Source: Yamagishiella unicocca
Lineage: Eukaryota > Chlorophyta > Chlorophyceae > Chlamydomonadales > Volvocaceae
NCBI GenBank assembly: GCA_003116995.1
Contig: BDSL01000007.1
Span: forward strand, 1-64,000
Direction of reading: 5' to 3'
DNA length: 64,000 bases
Shown here: piece by piece, positions 1-10,900 of the stretch
Numbering within the stretch: position 1 is the stretch's first letter
Layout: every line of letters begins with the position of its first letter
Notes under the pieces: generated by a model
Database searches by the model: none
Told to the model about the DNA's origin: nothing
The model's input: the letters and a program-made list of their open reading frames with translations, nothing else
Made by a program: the position numbers and the translations under genes

Positions 1-144
1 CCGCCGCCGCCGCCGCCGCCGCCGCCGCCTCCTCCCCCCCCCCCCCGCCCCCGCCGCCGCCTCCGCCTCCTCCTCCCCCCGCCGCCTCCTCCTCCCCCGC
101 CGCCTCCTCCTCCCCCGCCGCCGCCGCCGCCTACGCCTCCCGTC

Positions 145-182
<38 letters not shown>

Positions 183-285
183 GCCGCCGTCGCCGCCGCC
201 GCCGCCACCAGTGCCCCCGCCGCCGCCGCCTCCTCCGCCGCCTCCTCCGCCGCCGCCTTCGCCGCCACCGCCGCCTAATGTTGTC
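1..285 (+). repeat. CCN trinucleotide repeat coding for polyproline (gene 1 linker)
   Basis: Almost pure CCG/CCT/CCC/CCA codons. They encode the rod-like linker that precedes the C-terminal module and are expected to be proline-hydroxylated and glycosylated. A run of consecutive C near position 34-46 could shift frame, so the exact residue count here is unreliable. Confidence 0.9.
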
Positions 286-1589
286 CCCGCGACTGCTTGC
301 GAGGTCTGCGCACGTGTTACCATTGAGGCGCCTGCTGCCTTGGGTGGCCGGCCGCTGTACACCTTCGAGCCGAAGGGAACTATCAACTGCAAGGCCACCT
401 CCGACGAGATGATCCAGGACATCAGTGACAAGGCGGCTGAGTACAATGCCACTATTTCAATGCCATTCACGGAGAGTGCTTGCAGTGATGGCAGCGATGG
501 TGCAGCGCCGTACATTGAGGTTTGCGGTGCTTTCGCTACCCCTGAGGATGGTGCCAAGCTGCAGCCCGTCATCATCGCCCTGATCAACGAAATGATCAAT
601 GACGTCATGGGCGGGCCACCGACCCCTGGTGTGAACGGCACCCAGTGCCCAGCAGGCAACCTGACCTCAGGATACAACTTCTCGGGCTCCGTTTTCGGCG
701 AGAACGAGAGCAGCAAGGGCTGCCTGGAGGGCTTCACGAAGGTCACCTGCAAGGACACGACCCAGGGCGTTCCGCCGCCGCCACCTGCTTCAGCTGTCCT
801 GGTACGTGAAATTGTTGGGGAATCCTATGTTGTGTAATGGTCTTTACACGAATGCTGTCTTTACACGAAATCTTTTGTCCTTTGCAGACGCACATCTGCC
901 AGTCCAGCACTGTCAACGTGCCGTACATCATGAAGAAGATCGACGTCGTCGCCGGCAAGGATGCCTACGGCAACCCGGCTGTCGGAATGTGCACCAAGGT
1001 TGAGGCCCAGGCTTGCACAAACAAGACCACGACTTGCTGCGGAATGGACTTCTCGAAGGTGGAGGTTATCATGAACATGGGCTGCAAGAGCGATGTTCGC
1101 AAGATTACCATCAACGGCAAGGAGGTTCCGTACAGCTGGTCTTTCTACAACGGCTTCACTGCCCTCAAGTTCGTGAACCTGAAGGAGTGAGTTATTGCTC
1201 ATGTCGCGGAAGCCTGATCCAAAGTTGTTATCCTATGTGGTCGGTATTAATTTGCGCCGTAATTTTCTCGCTCCCACCCAACAGGGCCATGCCTGCTGGC
1301 CCCGGAGGAGCCACTCTGTGCTGGTATGTCAAGGCTGCCAGCACGTGCGCGGTTCCCAAGAACTTCTGCTACAAGGGTGTCTGCCAGGTATGTCGCGCGC
1401 AAACGTTTGGTCCGTGTAGAGGTTAAAATGAATTGTGTCCGGGCTCAGAACGAATGACCGTCAGTCAGAACGTATCGTTTCCCCGATCGTTTCCCCTGTG
1501 CTATGTCTTAAGGGCTCCACCCCCGGGTAATGCTGCAGGCCAACGTCTTCTCGACGGATAACAAGTGCTGCCCCGCCAACTTCATTTAA
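1..1589 (+). CDS. Pherophorin 1, 3' part (extends off the left edge)
   Basis: Extracellular-matrix hydroxyproline-rich glycoprotein of the pherophorin family; only the proline linker and C-terminal module are in the window. Proposed exons: <1-801, 888-1186, 1285-1387, 1539-1589 (TAA stop). Codon phase is continuous across every GT-AG junction. The proline tract (to about 280) runs into CEVCARVTIEAP, the conserved opening of the C-terminal module. This is followed by PYIEVCGAF, THICQSSTVNVPY, CCGMDFSK, GATLCWYVKAASTC and the terminal NKCCPANFI. Paired cysteines imply a disulfide-stabilised secreted domain. Compared with the other paralogues here it lacks two introns: the FSK/VEV boundary and the LCW/YV boundary are contiguous in the DNA. 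The N-terminal module and signal peptide must lie upstream. Family assignment is secure; exon ends are inferred from paralogy. Confidence 0.9.
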
Positions 1590-2003
1590 GGGCAATGGTT
1601 ATCGAATGAGCTGAACACTCGTAGAATTCGTCCAGGCGAGCAGTAGAAACGCCTCGCTGTATTAAGCAAAGCAGGATTGTTGTCGCGCGTTCGGAGCTTA
1701 GTGGTGGATGTTTGGTCGGCCTGCCAACGGCCCAGTTTTGCTGAAAGTCGACCAGCAGACACGCGGTGTCGCATGATGACGCGCTTAGCATAGCACCATT
1801 TGAATTGCTTGCTGGTTGTTTACGGACCATGTGTCCCGCTTGGTTGGTCTACCGGGGTTCCGTTCTTGGGAGTATCTCTAGTGTTCTCGCCGCCAATGTG
1901 GTATGTGTGAGGTGCTTGAATGCATTAATCGGGACACTTCGGAGTCGACCTGGCGTTCGATGTGTGCGCGCGTGTTTGTGTGTGGCAGCGGCGCTACGTG
2001 CAC

Positions 2004-2008
2004 TGTAA
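2004..2008 (+). promoter_or_regulatory. Candidate TGTAA polyadenylation signal, pherophorin 1
   Basis: TGTAA, the usual volvocine polyadenylation signal, lies about 415 nt after the stop codon; a second copy is at 2050-2054. Which one is used cannot be told from sequence. Confidence 0.45.
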
Positions 2009-2259
2009 AATTTGCATGTAGTGGGAATGTCATGCATGCTTGTACGTCTTGTAATCAACAGATGTACGACCGTCCATCTCTGTTCCGAATTTAACACTGC
2101 GCACATGAACACATTCTTTCCTGTACACAGTTTTTTGCCGACAACGCTGCCAGTCGACTCTGTACTCTACGTCTCAACTTGCTCCTGGTTTGTCATGGGG
2201 CACACTTGTAACAATTACTGCAACGATGAGTGCCCACAAATTCTAATAACCCTCTTGTT

Positions 2260-2326
2260 CAGTGTCAGGCGATACGCCCGATGGTTCTACCTCTTGGTCT
2301 GGAACCCACTGTAACCGTTACAACAA
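2260..2326 (+). mobile_element. 3' terminus of the retrotransposon-like repeat family (fragment)
   Basis: This is one copy of a conserved terminus that starts near CAGTGTCAGGCGAT and ends GGAACCCACTGTAACCGTTA. The same terminus recurs on both strands at about 5.1, 20.8, 22.1, 28.3, 28.6 and 46.9 kb. It contains TGTAA. A second, more degenerate copy of its first half is at about 2444-2485. Confidence 0.65.
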
Positions 2327-2617
2327 AAACCCTCTGCCCAACGCGGCACTAACTACTTGGATTGAGCTTGGCACAAGGTGCCTAGGCACTAAGTAACACT
2401 GGACCCTGGAGAAAACGGAAATCCAGTCGCAATTCGTGTCCTTCAGTGCCAGGCGATGTGCCCGATGGTTTTAGCCTCGACACCCTTTCCTGCCTCGCCT
2501 TGTATCTGAGGGGCCTGGCTGGCCGTGATTGGCCCCACGGGACCAGGGTTTTCCCCTTGCTCCTTTCTTTGTGTGTTTTACACGCTACATGTGCTTTACT
2601 ATGCTCTGGTACTTAAG

Positions 2618-2985
2618 ATGAGAGGTCGGCAGTTAACCTAGTTGTACTGACGAGGCGCTCGTCTGGTTCCTCAGTTGCGGGTCTGCTGGGTGTGTTGGCG
2701 GTTAGCTCCTAATAGGGGAGCCTATAGCTCAGTTCGATAAGAAGTGTTCGTGTTTCCATATTACAGTGTAAAACCGAGGGATTTCCCTTGCCTCCTATTT
2801 TCCGTGTCCACCGATGGGCGTGCCCTGCTTGACGCTCGTGGTTTCTGGGATGAGGGTCGGGCAGTGTACCGTAGCGGCGCTCCACTGGTTTGTATATTGC
2901 GGGTCTGCTAGGTGGATTGGTGGTCGGTGGGAGCCCACAGCGCAAATTCCCCCTGGGGTTGCTGCTGGATTTGCCTCTGGGCTGT
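2618..2985 (+). mobile_element. 3' untranslated region fragments of the same repeat family
   Basis: Two overlapping partial copies, about 2618-2735 and 2795-2985. They share blocks such as ATAGGGGAGCCT and CAAATTCCCCCTGGGG with the copies at 21.2, 21.9 and 28.8 kb. No intact coding sequence is attached. Confidence 0.55.
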
Positions 2986-4670
2986 TGGCTGGCGTCGTGG
3001 TCTCCTTTGCAGCTGTCAGAGGCTGTGGGTGCTCGTACGACAGCACATGAGCTGTCCGTCTGGTTGGCGGCGGCTGTGGAAGGGATTGCGGTTGGAGGAT
3101 CCCCTTCAGGTTGTTGAGGCTCACGATATGAGGGATTCCTCTGCTCGGCAATTCGCATATCGGGGGATGGCGAGGAAACCATTGGGCACGATATAGTAAA
3201 CCAAGGAGTAGGAGCCACTGGGAAATGAGTTTAGGATACGCGTTTGAGAACTGCATGCCTATGTGTGAGAACTGCATTCTGATTGTGTGGCGCAAAAGCG
3301 GGCGGGAACCTTGGTTTGGCATGGGAAGACACGGCTCGCTCCGGACCGACCCCGACCCATGACGTACACCCGAACCCGCTGCTCCCAGTAGTCCTAGCGG
3401 GCATCGTCGGGACAAATACGAGCGGCACCCTGGCCCTGCCGAGCGGAGCCTAGGAGGACCTGAAGCTCGTCGGTATCGCCAGGCAGGGAAACCACATGCA
3501 TAGGCTCACTGAGAAACTCAAATGCATTGACAGAGGCATCCTCTGTTGTGGATGTTTGCTTGCAATAAAACTTCATCGTGAAAATATAAACTATTCTCAG
3601 CTGCTCCTTCCGTCAGTATGTTACGCCGCAATTGCAGCAGCAGTTTCATCTGAGTTGTAGTAAGCTGTGGCTGAAGTGGGATGTGGCACCCCATGCGCTA
3701 CGAACTGTTGGTCGTGCATCACAGCAGAATTAATAGTGTTGGTGTATACATATGTGCAATCAGACTATGTCAGTTATTATTACTATAGACATTGTAACGA
3801 CGGTGTGGCGCGGAGCGTGGCCTGAGTGTGTACCGTAACGACTAACGGCATACGACGTGCGCGCAAGGCTTTAGCACTACGCTGCAAAGTCCAGTGTCGA
3901 ATATTGACTACTTAAAACATGCGTGTCCATTTGCATGGAGGATATGTGATTGGAGCGCGCTACGAGTTCGACCAGAAAACCGCGTCCTTTCGTACCATAC
4001 CGGAGCGCGCTCCGAGCCAAGGTTTCTGGTTTTCCCTAACTTCGACAAACCGTTACCGTAGTTCCGTGGTGAATTACCAAGTTTGGCCGCCCGTCACACG
4101 CGGCGAGAAGCCGGGCTTGGAAAATAAGTAACTGCGGCTAAAATGAGGTCGAACAAGATAAGCAACAGCAGGCCCTCGAAAATGAGCAAGCAAACGCACA
4201 GACAGAAGCAGCTAGCAGGCCCTCCCGACCCAGCCGTGTGACTCACCTCTGTCCATAGCCCAGATCGGACCCCTAGTGATGGTAGTTGCGGATAGCACCC
4301 ATTCCTGGAGTTCGTTATCCGGTGTGCCAAGCTGTGGTTGTGGTTGACCAATCGGCGTGTTGGTAGGAACTGTTACAGGCTTGCAGCGGCCTCCAGACCC
4401 AAAGTGATATGCCCGACATCGCAAGAGACAGGAAGGAGAAATAACCCATCCGACCGAGATTCGGCAAACCACCAGAATTCCCGAGCAAAGTGTCACGCCC
4501 CATAGCGGGAATGCAAAATCGCCGTCACCAGGACAACCTTTCCCCTTGCGCTCCCCAATCCATGAACGGGATCACCCCGATATTACCCGATATACGTAAA
4601 AGGCGAATTGGGAGCTATGGCGGGCTGCACGATCTTCAACTTCCCTACTGCTTGCAGGCTAGGGATATTA

Positions 4671-4724
4671 ACGCCTACAGGCAAACGCCAACAGGCAAAC
4701 GCCTACAGGCAAACGCCTACAGGC
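4671..4724. repeat. 14-bp tandem repeat
   Basis: About four copies of a unit like ACGCCTACAGGCAA, one of them with CCAACAGG in place of CCTACAGG. No associated gene. Confidence 0.8.
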
Positions 4725-5069
4725 GACAGCTCAACCTTAATCTTTTCAAATGAATATTGTGCCTTAGCAATGTCCACGAACGCCAGGACACGCGACCAGG
4801 TGCAATGTTATGCAAAATGTAATCGTTAACCCCAATTTAGCCTCTTCGGCAAGATTCTGTCTGCCTGTATGCAGTGCGACCTCTCCAAGGTGCTGCTGGG
4901 ACGAAGCACGCGAGCTGAGGTTTGACGAGGAGCCGCACGCAGGGACAGGGAGCCGCAAGCAGGGACAGGGAGCGTTGGGTGCAGCCGTTCTGGCCTGCAG
5001 AGGCTCCAGGGCCAGCCGTGCTTGCACATGTGGTTGCTAGCAGGCTGATACCGTTTGACATGCAAGTGT

Positions 5070-6310
5070 TAGTACACATTACAGTGGGTTCCATACCAAA
5101 AGGCAGAACCACCGGGCACACCGCCTGACACTAAAGGAGACAGAAGAGACCGCGCCATAACACAACCGCACCATAACAAAGGGGGAAATTGCGGTATAGG
5201 CTCCCCTATCAGGAACCAACCACCAGCCCTCTGGCAGACCCGCAACCGATGAACCAGTGAGCGCCGCCACGAAGCAACCAGAACAACTGCCCGCCGCTTA
5301 TTCCAGGAACCACGAGCCCCAAGCAGGGCACGCCTATCCGTGGACACGGAAAACAAGAAGCAAGGGGAAAAACCCTGCCCCAACGCAGCCGGGGCCGATC
5401 AGTACACCACAAACACGGCTCCGATCTCAGGCGCAGAGTTGCATGGCCGGGGGGCCTGTACCAACCAGCTCCGTGCCCGGGTCACCCCTTCATCAAGCCG
5501 GGCCTCTAGTTGGTCAATCACAGCCTGAGCCATTGGGAAAAACCGTAAATGGTTCAAGGCAAAGGGATACCTTCCCTGGACGCTCCTCAGGCGGCACGCC
5601 ACACCGACAGGGAGCAGCCGCTCTTCCACGAATATGCGAGTACCGAGAAGGGAGATCCCATCCAACGTCAGCTGCCACCATCCCTCCTTATGGGAGGCTT
5701 CCACTTCATCCCTGAGCAGGGGCGCGTGAACACGTGCAACAGGGTAGCAAGGGCAGCTGGTGGTACAGGCCCGGAGCCCCGAAGCGCTTCGCGCATAAGC
5801 AGCTCATGCGCTGCCCGTGGGGCACCTACAATCCCGGCCAGCTGCACAGCTGTCCCAACCCGAATAGTAATCTCTCTCAGCGCGAGAGGTGGGCCCCCTC
5901 CCAACCGTCACCTCCGGCGCGCGGTGAGCACGGATTCCACCTTCCCAAACGCTGGCAGAGCAGCTGGTGGCCCGAGAGAGTCAGTGGCAGCACCAAGGCC
6001 GCGGCTTGCCTCCATGGGACCCGTTCGACAAGCGCCCGCCAGCCTGCTGGCACAGACGACTGCGCAACTGCCTAGGGCCCAAATACCGGAGCGCATTTCG
6101 GGCCGTCAGAGCAGCCCCCAACGTCTGAAGTGCGCAACATCCCCCAAGTACCGGATGCGGGTGCCAGGCCTCCTGCCAGCCACCGCTGGCCCGGGCAGTG
6201 AAGCTGGACGAGCGGGTTACCCCAGTGGGTGTGCATGCCGAAGGACTTGGGTTGACTGTCGGGAAAACTGTAGGTGCGACAGTCGACGGCGATGCTAGAG
6301 GAAACAAATA
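5070..6310 (-). mobile_element. Retrotransposon-like element, degenerate, minus strand
   Basis: On the minus strand the order is coding remnant (about 6310-5400), 3' untranslated region (about 5400-5130) and the conserved terminus (about 5130-5085). The translated remnant contains AQAVIDQLEARL and GVTRARSWLVQAP. These match AQAVIAQLETQL and GVTRAQVWLAQAP of the plus-strand copies at 21.4 and 26.3 kb. The layout of a degenerate ORF followed by a fixed 3' end with a TGTAA signal suggests a non-LTR retrotransposon. I cannot see catalytic reverse transcriptase motifs in the remnant, so the class is an inference. Confidence 0.55.
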
Positions 6311-7941
6311 AACTAGTTCGCGCTAGCATTTGGGCCTATTGATTCGCTTTCTGGGGGGGAGAGGTTGAATGGCAGCTATCGGTGGATGGTTTCTGGGTGA
6401 AGAGCTGTGGGCCGCTCGAGTCGTCAAGTCTCGTTTGGCTCGCAACGATGGCTCGCTCGCGTGGCCGCTCTACTCTTTTGTGGTTGAGTACTTGCCACCC
6501 CTTCCGGGACGTCCGTTGCGCGCCAAAAGTTTCGTGCCGAAGTTTCCGTGATGCTGGATGACGTCTTGAAGTGACCTCGCCGCTATGCAAAGTGTACTTG
6601 TTACATGTTTATAGACGTAGTGCACAGCTGCAGCATATAGGTGGGCAAGTGGCAAAGGATGGCAGCAAAGATGAGGGCGCATGAGCGGTGAATCGTGCCG
6701 AAGAGCATAGTTGCTGACCACGGCCCCAAAACATATTCAAAAGGCTCGAAGTCCATAGTCAACAAATGGCGGTGCCGCGTTCCGTAATGGCTGGCGTGAT
6801 TCCCGCCAAAAAATAAGCAGGGCGCGAAAGGCGGGTGGAATCTTTGGCAGGATGATATCCCACTGTAGGGGAGTAAATCCTTGGCTATGGAAGCCCCACC
6901 AGGGCTGCAGTAAGCCTGGCTACGGGATCTTCTGTTAGGGCTGGTTAGGGTGTGTGATAGGCTCCAATGGAACTTCATGACCGTCTCTGGTTATCTTTTG
7001 CCTTGCATGGATGAAGATGGCGTGAACGAACAGCTATACAGGCGAGCGTATATATTAACAGTCGATTTATACAGCATGGGCGGGCAGAGCGTTCTGCAGA
7101 GAAGCAGGCCACGGAACACCATAGGTTATGTTCACCCTTCGTTAATGCCCCCGTACCAGCTGAGCTTAACACGCATATTACTGTTGGCGTGGTGTTCTAT
7201 TTTGCGTGCAGATGTGATGCATTTCTTTCGGTTGCCAGGGCATCGAAGCGCGAGCGAACTGCGGGAACACCCCGTTCCATTTCCGTGACACGGAATTACG
7301 ATATGCAATTTATAACGGATATATATGTCCTGCTTCATATGGACTCTTACTGCGACTGTGGCTTTGTCGTAACCTGCGTTCGACTGCGACGGATACCCGC
7401 TCTACAATCGGAAACATGGTTCTGAGCGTCTGCTTCGAACGCTTTCGTAGACAACACGTGAAAATGTGCAGCAGCATACTGTCCTTCCTGTTAAGGGCTC
7501 CAACTAAAGTGCCCTCGTGCCCATATGCATGCTTAACGCTGAGTGGACCACAGTTATGTAATGCAATGCTATAATAATAATGCATTATGAAAGCGTTGTG
7601 CATGCGGTTCAAGACATTTGGTTTCCCATTTTAGGATTTTAGTTCGTGAACAATCGCCCGCCCGCCCGTCTGCCCGCCCGCCCTGCAGCCGGCGAAAGTT
7701 CCCGCGCAGCTTCATGCCCCTAATCGACTCAGTTGACATAGAACCCATTTTAAATGGATTATTAGGTATACTTCTTTCAATAGCTGCGACGCAGCGCCAA
7801 GGGCTTCAACATCACCTTGGACGTGTAGGGCTAGCTAATGTTTCAACGAAGGCTTGTGTCATAGCCAACCTTCAGCGCTCAAACGATACCTTTGTCAATT
7901 TGTGCATGCAGGCGGTGCGCGCGCCGGGTTTCTGGTAGGCG

Positions 7942-10900
7942 ATGGGTACCGACTTTCCGCACCAGCGCAAAGCGTCAAGACTATGCCTTGTTGTCCTGGG
8001 AAGTCTATTTTTTGCAAGTGAGTCATTGCTTATTTAGTTTTTGGGAAACGGAAGCTGGTCCTTACGCCGCTTTTGAGCTCCTATCGACATAACGTCGTGC
8101 GACCGTCAGTCTCAAGCGGTATGCTAGGAAATACTGAGTTGCGTCCAGTACCATGCCTGGAAGGTTTCCTTGAGGACACTTGCTTCTCCATACCCTAGTT
8201 GCAGCAACAGTCGGGGACGCAGCGGTTCTTCATCAACATGCACTGCTTCGCACATTTCCGATATGACATCGTCATGATGCTAATAAATAGCAAAACGTTG
8301 GCTTATTGTCTCCGCGCAGTCTCGGGCGTGCAGTCGGACAGGGGCCTTTCGGATGCGGCCCATCGCCGTTCTCTTAGCGCCACCCTCGATGAGTATACGG
8401 AAGATGTTCGAGCTGGGACTACGTCATCCAAGTTCCCCTACTGCGAGTAAGTTCGCGCTCCCACCTTTCGGCCCTTCCGGCTACGTCAGTTGTGGGAGTT
8501 GCTTCATATGCGAACTGCGTTCCATAACGAAACCGTCATTGTGGTGCTACAGGTGTTCTACATACGACTGTGCCTGTTCACCGTACAGCTTGACCTACAT
8601 GGGCGTAACCACGGTAAGGGGTAGCAGCATAAAAATACTGTAGTCAACAAGAGGCATACGTGGCTTATGCTGCAGGTCGCGTGGAATCAGTTTCACGCGG
8701 GTGTGAAGGGCGCGAGGGGGTTTGCCGGGTGACGAATACGCGGCGGTCGGGGTTGTGCATTCAGAATGCGTAATTTGAATACGCTTGGCTCCTGTTGCGC
8801 TGAAGCAACAATTTCGCAGCCAAAGCTCGCTCACAGCCTGCGGCCTCCTAGCGCGCACAGCCTGCTGTCTAAGCGAGCACAGCCTGTTGCCTCCTAGCGG
8901 CGCACATTACTTGAAGTCGGCCCTGCACTCGTACCCTGCACTCGACAAGCGCCTCCGCCGTGCAGCTGCGCCTCCGCCGTACAGCTGCACCTCCGCCGTA
9001 CAGCCGCGCCCGGCCCTTACTTCCCCAACTCCACCTGTCCCTTTTTAACCCCCTTTCCTACACGCCTAGACCGCCTTCGGGTCCAACCGGCACTGCTTCA
9101 AGGTCGGCTATGTTGGCTGCTCGACAATCCGACCATGCTGCACAGCGCTTCAGCAGCACGTGGATAAAATTGCCCTGACCACGGGTGAGTGGGGTTGTCG
9201 GTCAACGCAGCCAGTCGCCCGGTAATATAATTTGAACGCCGTCACTGCCGTACCTGCACGGTACCTGCCTCAACCGACTCCTGCAGCCTTTGTTGTCAGC
9301 ATGCTTCTCCAACTCCACGGCATGACTCATTTCCACCGTCATGGCGGCTCATGGCAAATGGACGCGAGGTTACGAGGGCTAAGTGGCCCGTCAGTTTACT
9401 GCGGAGCAGACTGCGGATCAGGAACCAGAGCACATACCTTGTGATGGTTGCGTGTTTGATATACGAGGGACCCACGTGCAAGAAACCTACCTCCGACTGA
9501 ATCCCTGTGGTTTAGCTGTTATCGTACACCTAGTGTCGTACCGTGACTGTCGCATGACTAAACGTCACGATGTCGTTAGGTATGAGTTGTATTGAGCATA
9601 CGTGGTCTCTCTCAGCCGCCTCCAACAACGCCGGCCAAAGTTCAACTACCATCCGTCGGCGTTTCCGTTAGCACCGACAGGGTTCGGTGTTTGGAACACG
9701 TCGCAGGGTCACTAAGCATTTCCTGCCATTAATTCGCTGACCGATTTTCCCCTTCAATACGGCCCCCCGTCGATAACTCTCCACCCGCACATGCCGTGCC
9801 GCCCTAACACTGCTAAGCCGTCATTCCCTCTTTGGATATATGCAGGCGGTGATTGCATGAAGCCTGCTGTTCGGCAGGTGGAGGTCAAGGGCAGGTTATG
9901 GCGGAGCTGGGAGACCAAGGAGTGGCTGTTGACCTCTGGAGGTGCGGGCAAGATTAGGAGGCGCGCGGTGGTTATGACGTTTTGCTGCTTGTGCTCGCGT
10001 GCGGGCACTGCATTACGATGCTCCGGATCTTTGCACCACCCTCGCACGCCGGAGGTGGCACACTAAAACCATCAGGAAGGCCATCAAAGCCGTCGTCATG
10101 CGTTTTGTGGCAGGATGTATTTGACACCTCGGCATATTAAGGTTGGGCTCCTTTCGGTCCTCCTGCCATGCCTGGTCGCCGCTAGTTCCTTGGGGCCGGT
10201 GAAGCCAGATTAGCAGATTCTGGGCTGAGTACTTGCAGCCACCGGCCAACGGCCGCGTTCTACAGGCGGGCAGAGATACGGTTGCAGCAAAAGAATTCCA
10301 TTCCGGGGGCGGAGGGGTATTTCCGGTACCTGGTTCTTTGGAATCCTCCGCATCCGAAAGAGACGCATCACGTCGTGCCGTCCGCGCTACCTCATGTTCA
10401 GGCAGCGGCTATGAGCTACGCATCTTCGACCTGCCGTACAACTCGACCACGTTCACGGGCTCAGAAATCTGCGTGACCGCCGTTGCGCCCTGCTCCAGCA
10501 TTGCGAAGCTGTGTGACGTCAACAGCGGCGCCTGCAAGTGAGTACGAGCCGGGAATCCTGCTGGATTCGGGATTGGGGGGGTTAGGGAGTTTGACGCCCT
10601 GACAGTGTTCCATGGGGTTCGGGTGTCGCGTATCGCGAAGCTGAAAAAGAAACCGTTTGTTTGCGTACATGATGTTTGGAGCCGGGGAATATTTAGTCAC
10701 TTCAGGGGAGGCACAGACTGTTCAGGTTTGATTCCCGTGGTGTTCATGGCGTTGCGGAAATCCGCTCCGAGGAACCTTCGGGGAACGAACCTTATTTCGC
10801 GATTGCAACAGCTGAAGCAACAGCCGTGTCCCAGCAATGACTGCGCCCGATAGGCTCTCGGGGTGTAGGATGCAAATAGGATGGAGACAAACGGCGCTGG

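Larger units (their letters stand above)
1590..7941. other. Spacer between pherophorins 1 and 2
   Basis: Apart from the repeat copies listed separately I see no supportable gene. Short open frames here are unrelated to each other, lack splice-compatible neighbours and often overlap repeat copies. The stretch 6311-7941 shows nothing recognisable and presumably includes the promoter of pherophorin 2. AT-rich strings near 7567 are weak TATA candidates. Confidence 0.5.
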
